The translations under genes were made by a program, and so were the position numbers. The notes under the pieces were generated by a model. That model made no database searches, was not told where the DNA came from, and was given only the letters and a program-made list of their open reading frames with translations. 64,000 bases of DNA from UTCHB3 sp008363265 (lineage in GTDB: Bacteria > Bacteroidota > Ignavibacteria > Ignavibacteriales > Ignavibacteriaceae), in the NCBI GenBank assembly GCA_045863055.1, contig BTUW01000009.1, positions 69,243-133,242 of the forward strand. The letters run 5' to 3'. Of this stretch, positions 15,816 to 25,122 are shown one piece after another. Every line of letters starts with the position of its first letter. The stretch's first letter is position 1.

Positions 15816-17156
15816 ATGAGCAAGAAACAAGTTTATATTGAGACATACGGCTGTCAGATGAACGTTGCCGATACCGAACTGGTAATGGGCATTCTGAACA
15901 ATAATGGTTACGATCTTGCAAACGATGTACACGAAGCTGATGTGGTTTTTCTTAATACCTGCAGTATCAGGGATAACGCCGAACAGAGGATCTACGGCAG
16001 ACTGGGAAACCTTAAAACCATTAAGGATCAAAAGCCCGGAATGGTTGTGGGAATCCTTGGCTGTATGGCGGAGAGACTTCGTTCAGATCTGATCGATAAG
16101 AAAAAACTGGTTGATATGGTGGTGGGACCCGACGAATACCGTCGCCTTCCTGAACTGCTTGATGTGGTCTACAGCGGCGGAAAGGGTATCGGAGTAAAGC
16201 TCTCGAGAACAGAGACCTATGACGACATAATGCCCTACCGTGAAGACGGCCTTCAGGCGTGGATATCCGTTATGCGTGGATGTGACAAGTTCTGCACATA
16301 CTGTGTTGTACCTTTCACCCGCGGCCGGGAGAGAAGCCGCAGCCTTGAGTCGATAGTTAAAGAGGTGGAGCACCTCTCGGCAAAAGGATTCAGGGAAGTG
16401 TCGCTTCTCGGACAGAATGTAAACTCATACATCGACAACGGAAACGATTTCGCTGATCTCCTCGCGGCGGTCGCTGCAGTCGACAGGGGAATGCGTGTAA
16501 GGTTCACCACTTCACACCCACAGGATCTTTCCGATAAACTCCTCTTCACGATCGCTGAGAACGAAAACCTTTGCAACTATATTCATCTTCCGGTTCAGTC
16601 GGGTTCGAACCGTATTCTTGAATTGATGAACAGAACCTACACGGTCGAGCATTACCTCGAGCTTATCGAGAAGGCCAGAAAGATAATCCCCGGTGTGAGT
16701 TTTTCGACCGATATAATTACAGGATTTCCTACTGAAACACTCGAAGATCACCTCATGACGCTTGATGTCATGGAGAAGGTCAAGTATGACGGTGCATACA
16801 TGTTCAAATATTCGCCGAGAGAGGGAACAAAAGCTTTCAGAATGGAGGATGATGTTCCGGAAGAGGTGAAAACAAAGAGATTACAGCAGATCATCGAACT
16901 TCAGCAAAGACACTCCCTCGAATTGAACAACAGGCTTATCGGCACCACCGAAAGGCTTCTGGTTGAAGGTTTTTCGAAGAAAAGCGACCAGTTCATGGCG
17001 GGACGGACGGACTCCAACAAAGTCGCGATTTTCCCCGTGCAGGACGGAATATCTGAAGGCGACTATGTTGATGTGAAGATCGAGAGGGTAACCTCCGCCA
17101 CGCTTTTTGGCGGGGTGGTTGGCGTGTTTGAAAAATACAGGACCGCAGTGGTATAA
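15816..17156 (+). CDS. miaB: tRNA (N6-isopentenyladenosine-37-C2)-methylthiotransferase MiaB
   Basis: 446 residues. It adds a methylthio group to i6A37 of tRNAs reading UNN codons. The N-terminal cluster ligands are Cys13, Cys49 and Cys83; the radical-SAM ligands are Cys156, Cys160 and Cys163 (GCDKFCTYC), followed by VVPFTRGRERSR, which is the MiaB-specific block (RimO differs here). A TRAM domain ends the protein (TERLLVEGFSKK to ATLFGGVVG). The ATG at 15816 is preferred to the in-frame TTG 3 nt before. It heads a run of closely spaced + strand genes reaching 31.5 kb. The paralogue rimO lies 6.7 kb downstream in the same run. Confidence 0.95.
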   Translation: MSKKQVYIETYGCQMNVADTELVMGILNNNGYDLANDVHEADVVFLNTCSIRDNAEQRIYGRLGNLKTIKDQKPGMVVGILGCMAERLRSDLIDKKKLVDMVVGPDEYRRLPELLDVVYSGGKGIGVKLSRTETYDDIMPYREDGLQAWISVMRGCDKFCTYCVVPFTRGRERSRSLESIVKEVEHLSAKGFREVSLLGQNVNSYIDNGNDFADLLAAVAAVDRGMRVRFTTSHPQDLSDKLLFTIAENENLCNYIHLPVQSGSNRILELMNRTYTVEHYLELIEKARKIIPGVSFSTDIITGFPTETLEDHLMTLDVMEKVKYDGAYMFKYSPREGTKAFRMEDDVPEEVKTKRLQQIIELQQRHSLELNNRLIGTTERLLVEGFSKKSDQFMAGRTDSNKVAIFPVQDGISEGDYVDVKIERVTSATLFGGVVGVFEKYRTAVV

Positions 17157-17158
17157 TA

Positions 17159-17578
17159 ATGAAAAACTTTTTCCTGATCATTTTTGTCTTCCTCACTCTA
17201 TCATCTTCCGGATTCGCGCAGGACAATCGTGCAAAGGAACTGTTCGATCTTTACCGGAATGGCGAAGTCGATATTCTCAAGGGGATGATATCTCCTTTGC
17301 AGGGCAAGATCGAGTCAGACACCACCTTGTACATACGATTTCTGATTACAGAAGATGGCGAGAAGGCAGTCGAGTTCCTGGAGATTCTTGTAGAAAGACA
17401 TCCAAGATCGCAATTCGCCGTTGCAGCCTACGCAGGTATGTATCTTTTCTACCTTGCGAATGACAATTTCCGGAAGGCAAACAATTGTGTGCTTATGGTA
17501 GAGAACGAATTCCCCGGGGAGAGCATAAGTTATTTTCTTGACGACACCCTTGCCCCCGAGGGTGAAGGCGTCGAATAG
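17159..17578 (+). CDS. Small exported helical protein, unknown function
   Basis: 139 residues, starting 2 nt after miaB. Signal peptide MKNFFLIIFVF to SSSGFAQ. The mature part is helical and reads like one and a half to two TPR-type units (VEFLEILVERHPRSQFAVAAYAGMYLFYLANDNFRKANNCVLMVENEFPG). The C-terminus is acidic. No named family is recognised. Tight linkage suggests co-transcription with miaB and the MBL gene. Confidence 0.6.
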   Translation: MKNFFLIIFVFLTLSSSGFAQDNRAKELFDLYRNGEVDILKGMISPLQGKIESDTTLYIRFLITEDGEKAVEFLEILVERHPRSQFAVAAYAGMYLFYLANDNFRKANNCVLMVENEFPGESISYFLDDTLAPEGEGVE

Positions 17579-17611
17579 AGATTTTATCTTCACTCTGATC
17601 CGGGAGACAAT

Positions 17612-18391
17612 ATGTCTGATTCCATTAAAATAGTTTTTACCGGTACGGGATCCGGCAAATCGTCGCTAAACCGTTTTCACTCCTCTTTTTTGATAAGATC
17701 CGACTCGTACAATCTTCAGATCGACGCCGGCGACGGGATAAGCCGCGCTCTGTTGCGGCTGGGGATCGGCTTCAATGAGATCGACGGAATATTGATCACG
17801 CATTTCCATCCGGATCATTTTTCGGGGCTCATCACTCTTATTCAGCAGATGAAACTGATAAAAAGGCAGATGCCGCTCGATCTTTTCGTCTCGAAGGGAA
17901 GCATTAACTTCATCCGGGAATTGCTCATGCGAAGCTTTCTACTGGAGGAAAGACTTCCGTTCCAGTTGAATCTGAAGAGGATCGAAACCGGAAAGAAGAC
18001 CGATTTCAGAGGGAAGTTCACAATAACCGCTATTGAGAACTCACATCTCGAAAAATATCGTGAACTTGGTGTAAAGGGTCTCGACCTGAAAAGTTTCAGT
18101 ATCGCGGTCACCTCGGGTACGGGTGAACTTTATTACTCGGGTGATGTTGGTACATCGATGGATCTGGCGGGATTAAAGTTTGGCAACGGAGCGATCCTGG
18201 TAACGGAGACCACGCATGTAACTGTGGAAGATATTATCGGAATAATCGAGTCGAACGATCTTAAAAAAGTAATACTGACCCACATCGACGCTGACGATCC
18301 TTCCGCGCTGATCACAAAAATTACAAATCTTTATCCTGATGGACTTAACAAATTCACGGTTGCCCACGATGGATTGATGATCACGGTATAG
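17612..18391 (+). CDS. Metallo-beta-lactamase-fold hydrolase (RNase Z-like)
   Basis: 259 residues. It opens IKIVFTGTGSGKSS, has the metal-binding LITHFHPDHFSG (His64, His66, Asp68, His69), a later His in AIENSHLEK or HVTVED, GELYYSGDVG (bridging Asp) and VILTHIDADDP (final His). The layout is that of the RNase Z / ElaC-like branch, but the long flexible exosite arm of true RNase Z is not evident, so a general phosphodiesterase is as likely. No signal peptide. GGAG precedes the start. It ends 2 nt before the sigma-54 activator. Confidence 0.82.
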   Translation: MSDSIKIVFTGTGSGKSSLNRFHSSFLIRSDSYNLQIDAGDGISRALLRLGIGFNEIDGILITHFHPDHFSGLITLIQQMKLIKRQMPLDLFVSKGSINFIRELLMRSFLLEERLPFQLNLKRIETGKKTDFRGKFTITAIENSHLEKYRELGVKGLDLKSFSIAVTSGTGELYYSGDVGTSMDLAGLKFGNGAILVTETTHVTVEDIIGIIESNDLKKVILTHIDADDPSALITKITNLYPDGLNKFTVAHDGLMITV

Positions 18392-18393
18392 TT

Positions 18394-19506
18394 ATGGAAG
18401 ATATTCAGAAAAAACTTGGAATTATCGGCAAATCGAAAGAGCTCAGAGACCTGGTGGATATCATCCTGCAGGTTGCGCCGAGCGATATCACCATCTTGAT
18501 CTATGGAGAAAGTGGTGTCGGTAAAGAAGTGTTTGCCAGAGCGATCCACATGGTCAGCAGGAGATCAGGCAAGGAAATGCTATCACTGAACTGCGGGGCC
18601 ATACCTGAAAGCCTGCTTGAGAGTGAACTCTTCGGACATACCAAAGGATCGTTCACAGGTGCAACAGAGAACAGAAAAGGATATTTTGAACTGGCTGATG
18701 ACGGCACACTCTTTCTTGATGAGATCGGGGAGATGCCGCTGGCAACGCAGGTGAAGTTCCTTCGTGTTCTCGAAACAAAAGAATTTATGAGGATAGGAGC
18801 CGAGCGCACCACCCGGGTGGATGTGCGGCTGATCGCCGCCACCAACAAGAACCTCCAGGACATGGTGGACGAGAAGAGATTCAGGGAAGACCTTTACTTC
18901 AGGCTCAAAGCTGTTGCTCTCGAGATACCCCCGCTCCGGAAGCGAAAAGAGGATATTGAAGAACTTGCCGAACACTTCGCGCGTCAGTACTGTGAATCTA
19001 ACAACAGACCCATGATCGAGTTTTCTACCGATGCGATCAATCTGATGTTCGACTACCCCTGGCCCGGAAACGTAAGGGAGTTGAAAAACACGGTTGAGAC
19101 CGCCATAGCCCTTAGCCGTACCGACCTGCTGACCTCGGATTCGTTCAGATCGCTTCTCAGGCAAGAAACAGGAAACACCTCGAAAAACCTTCCTGTCAGG
19201 TTGAATAAAACATCCGACGAGGTCGAGAGGGATTTTATCTACCGCGCGCTCTTTGAGTTAAAGAAGGATATTCTCGAGCTGAAGGATATGATCGCCGATC
19301 TAAGGGTGAATCTCGGTTTTCGGGTTGACAGCCACGGCGCGGTTGCCACTGCTGATGAACCGGATGACCTTAACCTCGACAAGATCGAGAAGGAGATGAT
19401 AGTCAGAGCTCTTGAGAAGGCCGGGGGTAACAAAAGAATGGCCGCGCTCTATCTGAACATGTCTGAACGGACTCTCTACAGAAAACTTGATAAACTGGGA
19501 TTATAG
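18394..19506 (+). CDS. Sigma-54-dependent transcriptional activator without a receiver domain (NtrC family)
   Basis: 370 residues. The AAA+ domain starts almost at once: Walker A GESGVGKE (38-45), the sigma-54 contact loop GSFTGA (85-90, the Ser variant of GAFTGA), Walker B LFLDEIGEM (about 107-115), then WPGNVREL. A linker with a coiled-coil-like stretch (ELKKDILELKDMIADL) leads to a Fis-type helix-turn-helix at the end (NKRMAALYLNMSERTLYRKL). No receiver or GAF sensor, so its activity must be set otherwise, perhaps by level or partner. Adjacent lptE is the usual neighbour in Bacteroidota. The sigma-54-like site at 8301 is one possible target. Confidence 0.92.
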   Translation: MEDIQKKLGIIGKSKELRDLVDIILQVAPSDITILIYGESGVGKEVFARAIHMVSRRSGKEMLSLNCGAIPESLLESELFGHTKGSFTGATENRKGYFELADDGTLFLDEIGEMPLATQVKFLRVLETKEFMRIGAERTTRVDVRLIAATNKNLQDMVDEKRFREDLYFRLKAVALEIPPLRKRKEDIEELAEHFARQYCESNNRPMIEFSTDAINLMFDYPWPGNVRELKNTVETAIALSRTDLLTSDSFRSLLRQETGNTSKNLPVRLNKTSDEVERDFIYRALFELKKDILELKDMIADLRVNLGFRVDSHGAVATADEPDDLNLDKIEKEMIVRALEKAGGNKRMAALYLNMSERTLYRKLDKLGL

Positions 19507-19512
19507 CGGATC

Positions 19513-20034
19513 ATGGCAATACACGGAATTTTAAGAATATCACTGATAGCCATACTGCTCGTGGTGATGACCCTCGCGGGCTGCAGTTGTCCCTACTCTT
19601 TCACGGGTGCATCTATTCCGCCGCATCTGAAGTCGCTGGCAATTCCGTTCGCTCAGGACCAAAGCGGGTCGGGTGAACCCCTTCTCAGTCAGAACTTTAC
19701 GAACACCCTTACCCGTAAGTTCATCGACGACAACAGTTTTATAATTACAGACAAAACCAAGTCTGATGCAGTGCTTGAGTGCGCGATCCTTGGAATTTCG
19801 GATACCCCGGCAGCAATCACCACAGGTGAGCAGGTGCAGTCGCGCCGGCTTTCGATCACTGTTCAGGTGAACTACAGAGACCTGAAGATGAAGAAAACAG
19901 TATTCGAGCGGCAGTTCTCAAATTACGGTGATTATGCCGCCACAGCGGGTCAGGCCGGCAGAAACAGTGCGATCGAGCAGGCGATCGAGAAGCTGACCGA
20001 AGATATCCTGCTTGAAACAGTTTCGGGATGGTAG
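19513..20034 (+). CDS. lptE: LPS-assembly lipoprotein LptE
   Basis: 173 residues. Lipoprotein signal with LAGC, Cys24 being the lipidated residue. The mature part starts CPYSFTGASIPPHLKSLAIP and has the LptE layout of two helices beside a four-strand sheet (NFTNTLTRKFIDDNSF, AVLECAILGIS, RRLSITVQVNYRDL, EQAIEKLTEDILLETVSGW). LptE plugs the LptD barrel that places LPS in the outer leaflet; LptD is not in the window, but LptF/G are at 61.6-64 kb. It starts 6 nt after the sigma-54 activator, an arrangement seen widely in Bacteroidota. Confidence 0.85.
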   Translation: MAIHGILRISLIAILLVVMTLAGCSCPYSFTGASIPPHLKSLAIPFAQDQSGSGEPLLSQNFTNTLTRKFIDDNSFIITDKTKSDAVLECAILGISDTPAAITTGEQVQSRRLSITVQVNYRDLKMKKTVFERQFSNYGDYAATAGQAGRNSAIEQAIEKLTEDILLETVSGW

Positions 20035-20045
20035 GGGAGTAGACA

Positions 20046-20816
20046 ATGGCCGGATCAACAAACGAACTTTACAAAAGGGAGATCGAAAAACTCGCGATCG
20101 GATCAGGTATCCCCGGATTGTTCCTCAGGCGGGCATCCGTACTGAGAGAAGAGGGGAAATATGAAGAAGCGATTCTTGAGGTGAAAAAAGGAATGCAGAA
20201 GTATCCCGGCAATCCGGCGGCATATTATTTCCTGATAATTCTGTTTCTCGATCTTAAAAAGCCCAGGCAGGCTGAGATTACCCTGAACTCGGCATCGAAA
20301 TATTTTTCAGTTAACGAGCTGACCGCTTGGTACCGTGAACTGATCAGTGAAGCGGAAGTGGAACTTGAAGGGGTAAGAAGGGCCGAAACTGAAGCAATTT
20401 CCCGGTTTGAGATCTCAGACGACACATCAGAAGAATTACCGCAGTTTGAACCTGATATTCCGGCTGATGATGAGGTGACCGAAGAACCGCTCTTTGATGA
20501 GGGTGAAACAGAAACGCCGGATCAGGAAGAGTTCGAAATTGATGAATACGGCAGTGGACTTCCCCTCGGTGAGTACCCGACCGTGGAAACAACCACGGTT
20601 GATGAGGGTCCATTCGATCTTCCGCCCGAAGAAGAACCGCTTGAAGACAGCGGGAGTGAGATCGTCACTGCCGGTATGGCGATAATTCATGCACGGCAGG
20701 GCAACACCGAGAAGGCGATCGGGATCTTTAAAAAACTGATCGAGAAGGAACCTGAAAAGAGGGAGAATTACGAAAAAATAATTCAGCTTTTGAACAGTAA
20801 AACCACAGATAAGTGA
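20046..20816 (+). CDS. Cytoplasmic TPR protein with acidic linker
   Basis: 256 residues, no signal peptide. TPR-like units at both ends (RRASVLREEGKYEEAILEV, AMAIIHARQGNTEKAIGIF) flank a highly acidic linker (about residues 115-205) rich in Glu, Asp, Pro and Thr. Such a layout suits a scaffold joining two protein partners. It lies between lptE and a glycosyltransferase, overlapping the latter by 4 nt, so a role in envelope biogenesis is plausible but unproven. Confidence 0.65.
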   Translation: MAGSTNELYKREIEKLAIGSGIPGLFLRRASVLREEGKYEEAILEVKKGMQKYPGNPAAYYFLIILFLDLKKPRQAEITLNSASKYFSVNELTAWYRELISEAEVELEGVRRAETEAISRFEISDDTSEELPQFEPDIPADDEVTEEPLFDEGETETPDQEEFEIDEYGSGLPLGEYPTVETTTVDEGPFDLPPEEEPLEDSGSEIVTAGMAIIHARQGNTEKAIGIFKKLIEKEPEKRENYEKIIQLLNSKTTDK

Positions 20817-21820
20817 AAACCGCGGCGAGCAAGGTTCTAATAATAAGAAGTGACCGCATCGGGGATGTCGTGCTGACACTTCCGATGGCTGAAGTGTTGA
20901 AGGGGGATGGGAACGCGGAGGTATGGTTCATGGGCCGGGATTACACTGCCGATCTGATAAAAGCTTCCCCTTTTGTGGATGGATTTTTGAGCAGGGATGA
21001 ATTTGACGGCGGAAGTATTTCAGATGCGGTAACAATGCTCAGGGAATACAGGTTCGCGCGGGTATTTGTTGTTTCTCCCGACTTCAGGATCGCCCTCATC
21101 TGTTTTCTTGCCGGTATCAATAAAAGAACCGGTACCGGTTACAGGTGGTACTCATTTTTGTTCAACGACCGCGTATTTGAACACCGGAAAACTGCTGAGA
21201 GAAACGAACTTGAATATAATCTGAGGATGATCCCCTGGAACGGTAACTACAGCTACAGTGTTGATACTTTTAAGTTTATTCCCGGTTTCAGCAGGTTCAC
21301 CCCTGACAACACAAAGGCGGTCACACTGATCCACCCCGGAAGCGGCGGCAGTGCTGCTGATCTGCCCGTTGAAAAATACAGGGAAATAGTCAAAATGCTT
21401 TCCGAAGATGGTCGTTTCGACCTCTATATAACAGGTTCTGTTTCCGAGATCGGTAAATGCAATGAAGTGAAGGGTGAAACAGATGCGGTTGTTCTTGCCG
21501 GAGACCTGGACCTTAAGGAACTTACATCACTGATAAAAGAGAGTGATTTATTCATTTCAAATTCAACGGGTCCACTGCATATTGCAGCAGCAGCCGGTTC
21601 TTTTTCGGTCGGTTTCTACCCGAAGGTAACTCAGTGTTCGGCTGAAAGATGGGGTCCCTGGACCACCAGGAGGCTCATCTTTACGCCGGAAATTGATTGC
21701 CACGACTGCACTCTGAAACAATGTGCCCGTTTGAATTGTATGAGCAGTATAGACAGTGAAAAAGTAGTAACTGCGATTAAAGACAATTTCAGTGAAATCA
21801 AAGATTGGAAAAAACAATGA
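20813..21820 (+). CDS. Glycosyltransferase family 9 (ADP-heptose:LPS heptosyltransferase-like)
   Basis: 335 residues from a GTG overlapping the upstream TGA (GTGA). The opening VLIIRSDRIGDVVLTLPM is the family-9 signature, and the C-terminal nucleotide-sugar domain has VTLIHPGSGGSAADLPVEKY and DLFISNSTGPLHIAAAAGS. These enzymes add heptose or related sugars to the LPS core at the cytoplasmic face. The donor sugar cannot be decided. Four cysteines near the C-terminus (DCHDCTLKQCARLNC region) are of the type seen in many bacterial GT9 proteins. Linked by overlaps to genes on both sides. Confidence 0.87.
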   Translation: MKTAASKVLIIRSDRIGDVVLTLPMAEVLKGDGNAEVWFMGRDYTADLIKASPFVDGFLSRDEFDGGSISDAVTMLREYRFARVFVVSPDFRIALICFLAGINKRTGTGYRWYSFLFNDRVFEHRKTAERNELEYNLRMIPWNGNYSYSVDTFKFIPGFSRFTPDNTKAVTLIHPGSGGSAADLPVEKYREIVKMLSEDGRFDLYITGSVSEIGKCNEVKGETDAVVLAGDLDLKELTSLIKESDLFISNSTGPLHIAAAAGSFSVGFYPKVTQCSAERWGPWTTRRLIFTPEIDCHDCTLKQCARLNCMSSIDSEKVVTAIKDNFSEIKDWKKQ

Positions 21821-22611
21821 AAAGAGCGATGTATAGTCTGGTTTTGGCGGGAGTGGTTATACTGTTCGGTGGCTTTATGTCACAGACAGAGGTAAACGAT
21901 GATTTCCCAAAGGTCACTAACAAGGCATTCAAACAGGGTGAAAAGTTAACTTTCAACGTTAATTACGGCTTCGTCACCGCTGGTATCGCTACTATGCAGA
22001 TACCCAAGATAAAGAAAGTTGCCGGAAGGGATACATACAATGTCCTTTTTGAAGTGAATTCAGTTCCTTCATTCGATCCTGTATTCAAGGTCAGGGACAG
22101 GTATGAATCGTACCTCGATGTTCAGGGTTTGTTTCCATGGCGATTCGAGCAGCACATCAAGGAAGGAAGTTTCACGAAGGATTATTCAGCTTTCTTCGAT
22201 CACAGAAGCGGGAAAGCCAAAACTTCCGACGGCGATTTCAAGATGCCTAAATACACTCATGACATAATTTCCGCGTTCTATTATTGCAGGACCATCGACT
22301 TCTCAAAGTCGAAAAAAGGTGATATCGTGAAGCTCCGGAATTTTTATGAAGGCAAGGTTCACCAGCTTGATGTGGTATTCAGAGGACGTGAGAGGGTTAA
22401 AGTGGCAGCCGGTACGTTCGACTGTATCATTCTGGAACCTCTGGTTAGAAAAGGCGGACTTTTTAAGAGTGAAGGCAGCATCTTCGTTTGGCTGACAGAC
22501 GATGAAGTTAAAATGCCCGTTAAGGTTAAGACAAAAGTGGTTATCGGTTCTATTGATGCCGAGCTTACAAAATATGAAGGTCTGGCGGGAAAACTGACCG
22601 CCAAAAGGTAA
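21817..22611 (+). CDS. DUF3108 outer-envelope protein
   Basis: 264 residues from the ATG that overlaps the GT9 stop (ATGA); the upstream TTG is in frame but unneeded. Signal peptide (KRAMYSLVLAGVVILFGGF). The mature protein opens with FKQGEKLTFNVNYGFVTAGIATMQI, the DUF3108 hallmark, and continues with FKVRDRYESYLD and VPVKVKTKVVIGSIDAELTKYEG-type strands (here MPVKVKTKVVIGSI). DUF3108 proteins are periplasmic beta-rich proteins resembling lipid-binding folds; the role is unknown, but here it sits in an LPS/phospholipid gene run. Confidence 0.85.
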   Translation: MKRAMYSLVLAGVVILFGGFMSQTEVNDDFPKVTNKAFKQGEKLTFNVNYGFVTAGIATMQIPKIKKVAGRDTYNVLFEVNSVPSFDPVFKVRDRYESYLDVQGLFPWRFEQHIKEGSFTKDYSAFFDHRSGKAKTSDGDFKMPKYTHDIISAFYYCRTIDFSKSKKGDIVKLRNFYEGKVHQLDVVFRGRERVKVAAGTFDCIILEPLVRKGGLFKSEGSIFVWLTDDEVKMPVKVKTKVVIGSIDAELTKYEGLAGKLTAKR

Positions 22612-22616
22612 TAATT

Positions 22617-22988
22617 ATGTTTGAGTGTCCCTATTGTGGATCGATATTCGAGAACGGGGTACCAATTTGCCCCGAATGCGGAGCCGCGGTGGATAATCCC
22701 TCCGACGGCTCTGTCGGTTTTTATAATGATGAATACCTTTTCATCTATGCGTGCTACGATATGTACGAAGCGGAGATGCTGAAGGCGAACCTTGAGAGCG
22801 GTGGGATCACCACCTGGATCGTGAACAAAAAAGACAGCAGTTATCCCGGTCTGGGCAACATGTCCGCCATCCAGCTTTATGTTAAGGTTGAGGACAGCGA
22901 AGCAGCATTCGAGTTCCTGAAGAGTTATGAAGAGGCAAAGAAGATCCCCCCTGCGCAGGGAGATGAAAGTGAAGAGACATTTAATTAA
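22617..22988 (+). CDS. Zinc-ribbon plus DUF2007 protein
   Basis: 123 residues. An N-terminal zinc ribbon has Cys4, Cys7, Cys18 and Cys21 (ECPYCG and ICPECG). Residues about 40-108 form a DUF2007-type domain (IYACYDMYEAEMLKANLESGGI and IQLYVKVEDSEAAFEFLKSY), suggested elsewhere to be a signalling or inhibitory fold related to PII-like proteins. Cytoplasmic. Located directly before cdsA, 18 nt apart. No experimental role known to me. Confidence 0.78.
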   Translation: MFECPYCGSIFENGVPICPECGAAVDNPSDGSVGFYNDEYLFIYACYDMYEAEMLKANLESGGITTWIVNKKDSSYPGLGNMSAIQLYVKVEDSEAAFEFLKSYEEAKKIPPAQGDESEETFN

Positions 22989-23006
22989 ACGATCAACAGA
23001 GATACT

Positions 23007-23825
23007 ATGAATTTTACCGGTCTGGCTTCCCGTGTATTGGTTGCTTTCACACTTGGTCCTCTTGTCCTGGCGGCCGCGTATTTCGGGGATTACTGGTTTC
23101 TTGCGTTTGTCACGCTGATTGCCGTGGCGTCATACTGGGAATTCAGTCAGATGGCGCTCAAGAAAGAAGCACTTTCATCCAAAGGATGGGGTATTGCCGT
23201 ACTGATTTTTTTCATAGTCAACCTGAAATACGGATGGCTTGAACCGATCGAATCGGTTTACGTTTCCATTCTTGTGATCATGTTCAGGGAATTGTTCAAG
23301 AATAAAGGTTCAGCGATACTGAATCTGGGTGCGAGCGTCACAGGCATATTCTATATCGGTGTATGCGCCAGCAGTCTTGTGCTGATCCGGGAGTATGACG
23401 CGTTCCCGGCTGAAAAAGCTGGCTTGTTCATTATTTCTTATATCATTTCGATCTGGCTGAGCGACACTTCAGCCTATTTCGGTGGTCTTACTTTCGGCAA
23501 ACACCGTCTTCTTGAGCGTGTGAGCCCAAAGAAAAGCTGGGAGGGTTTTTATTTTGGAATGGCCGGTGCGATTGGGAGCTTCTTCCTGTTCAGGGAGCTG
23601 TTTCTTGATTTTCTCACCCCGGTTGATGCCCTTGCCCTTGGTCTGATAGTCGGAATTGTCGGTCCTCTTGGTGATCTCGTTGAATCGCTGATCAAACGGG
23701 ATGCGGGCACAAAAGACTCATCAAATATCCTGGCAGGGCACGGTGGTTTTTTCGACAGGTTCGACTCCGTGATAGCATCGGCACCTGTGGTGTATATCTA
23801 TTTGCAGAATTTTATAAAGTTTTAG
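23007..23825 (+). CDS. cdsA: Phosphatidate cytidylyltransferase CdsA
   Basis: 272 residues, multispanning inner-membrane enzyme making CDP-diacylglycerol from CTP and phosphatidate, the entry to all phospholipid head groups. The C-terminal CDS signature is complete: SLIKRDAGTKDSSNILAGHG, then GGFFDRFDS. SDTSAYFGG and GKHRLLERVSPKKSWEG are also canonical. It is in the same run as LPS genes, between DUF2007 and rimO (3 nt gap). Confidence 0.93.
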   Translation: MNFTGLASRVLVAFTLGPLVLAAAYFGDYWFLAFVTLIAVASYWEFSQMALKKEALSSKGWGIAVLIFFIVNLKYGWLEPIESVYVSILVIMFRELFKNKGSAILNLGASVTGIFYIGVCASSLVLIREYDAFPAEKAGLFIISYIISIWLSDTSAYFGGLTFGKHRLLERVSPKKSWEGFYFGMAGAIGSFFLFRELFLDFLTPVDALALGLIVGIVGPLGDLVESLIKRDAGTKDSSNILAGHGGFFDRFDSVIASAPVVYIYLQNFIKF

Positions 23826-23828
23826 GAA

Positions 23829-25121
23829 ATGGCGAAAAAAGTAGGCGTTATAACACTGGGCTGTTCAAAAAACACGGTTGACTCCGAAAGGCTGATGAAC
23901 CAGCTCCTGCTGAACGGGTATGAACTAACGGAGAATGCCGGGGAAGCGGATACTGTAATTCTCAATACATGCGGGTTCATAGAGGCGGCGAAGCAGGAAT
24001 CGATCGAGGAGATACTGAAAGCTGTAAAGCTGAAGAACGAAGGTGTTATCGAAAATGTTATCGTTGCCGGTTGTCTCTCTGAAAGATACATGGATGATCT
24101 CAAAACCGAAATACCCGAGGTGGATCACTTCTACGGAACTGAGAAATATGAAGAGATAATCGAAGACATGGGAGGCCATCTCAGGACGGAACTCCTCGGA
24201 GAGCGCCATCTCTCTCAGGACCACCACTTCGCCTATTTGAAGATATCTGAAGGGTGCGACCATCCCTGTTCCTTCTGTTCGATCCCCCTGATGCGTGGTC
24301 TTCACCGGTCGAAACCGGTTGAGGAACTGATCGCGGAGGCCACTTTCCTCGCTAACAACGGCGTAAAAGAGCTGATCATAATCGGTCAGGATACCACCGA
24401 CTATGGCAAGGACCTCTATGGGGAGAGAAATATTGCCGGACTTCTGAGGAAACTGAGTGAGATAAAGGGTATTGAGTGGATCAGGTTGATGTATGCTTAC
24501 CCGTCACACTTCCCGGATGATCTGATAGAAGAGCTGGCAGTGAACCCGAAGATGATAAAATATCTCGACATCCCCCTGCAGCACATCAGTGATCCGGTGC
24601 TTAAATCGATGCGCCGCGGTATCACCAAAAGAGCCACACTTGAACTGCTTGCAAAATTGAGGGCGAGAATTCCCGGGTTGACCATCAGGACAACCCTGAT
24701 CACCGGATATCCGGCCGAGACCGAAGAGAATTTCAACGAGTTGCTTGAATTCATTAAGGAATTCAAGTTCGAGCGTCTCGGGGTATTTACTTTTTCCGTG
24801 GAAGAGAACACAACAAGTTTTATTTTAGGGGACCCTGTTCCTGCGAAAGAGAAGAACAGGCGAAAAAGACGGATCATGGAAGCCCAAAAGAGAATTTCAA
24901 AGAAGAAAAATGAAAGTCTTGTAGGATCCCGTCAGAAAGTGATCATCGACGCGATCGAAGGAGACTTTTATATTGGCCGGAGTACCATGGATGCTCCTGA
25001 AGTTGATGGTGAAGTGATCATCGACAAAGGGAAAAAGAAGTTGAAGCCGGGTGACATCGTTGATGTAACCATTTATGACTCTGCCGAATATGACCTGTTC
25101 GGTAAAATTGAAAGCGCATGA
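23829..25121 (+). CDS. rimO: Ribosomal protein S12 methylthiotransferase RimO
   Basis: 430 residues. It methylthiolates the conserved Asp of ribosomal protein S12. N-terminal cluster ligands Cys12, Cys48 and Cys82; radical-SAM ligands Cys143, Cys147 and Cys150 (GCDHPCSFCSIP followed by MRGLHRSKP, the RimO-type context). The TRAM domain lies at the C-terminus (VIIDAIEGDFYIGRSTMDAPEVDG). It is distinguished from MiaB at 15.8 kb by NTCGFIEAAKQESIEEIL. The next gene starts 1 nt later. Confidence 0.94.
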   Translation: MAKKVGVITLGCSKNTVDSERLMNQLLLNGYELTENAGEADTVILNTCGFIEAAKQESIEEILKAVKLKNEGVIENVIVAGCLSERYMDDLKTEIPEVDHFYGTEKYEEIIEDMGGHLRTELLGERHLSQDHHFAYLKISEGCDHPCSFCSIPLMRGLHRSKPVEELIAEATFLANNGVKELIIIGQDTTDYGKDLYGERNIAGLLRKLSEIKGIEWIRLMYAYPSHFPDDLIEELAVNPKMIKYLDIPLQHISDPVLKSMRRGITKRATLELLAKLRARIPGLTIRTTLITGYPAETEENFNELLEFIKEFKFERLGVFTFSVEENTTSFILGDPVPAKEKNRRKRRIMEAQKRISKKKNESLVGSRQKVIIDAIEGDFYIGRSTMDAPEVDGEVIIDKGKKKLKPGDIVDVTIYDSAEYDLFGKIESA

Positions 25122-25122
25122 T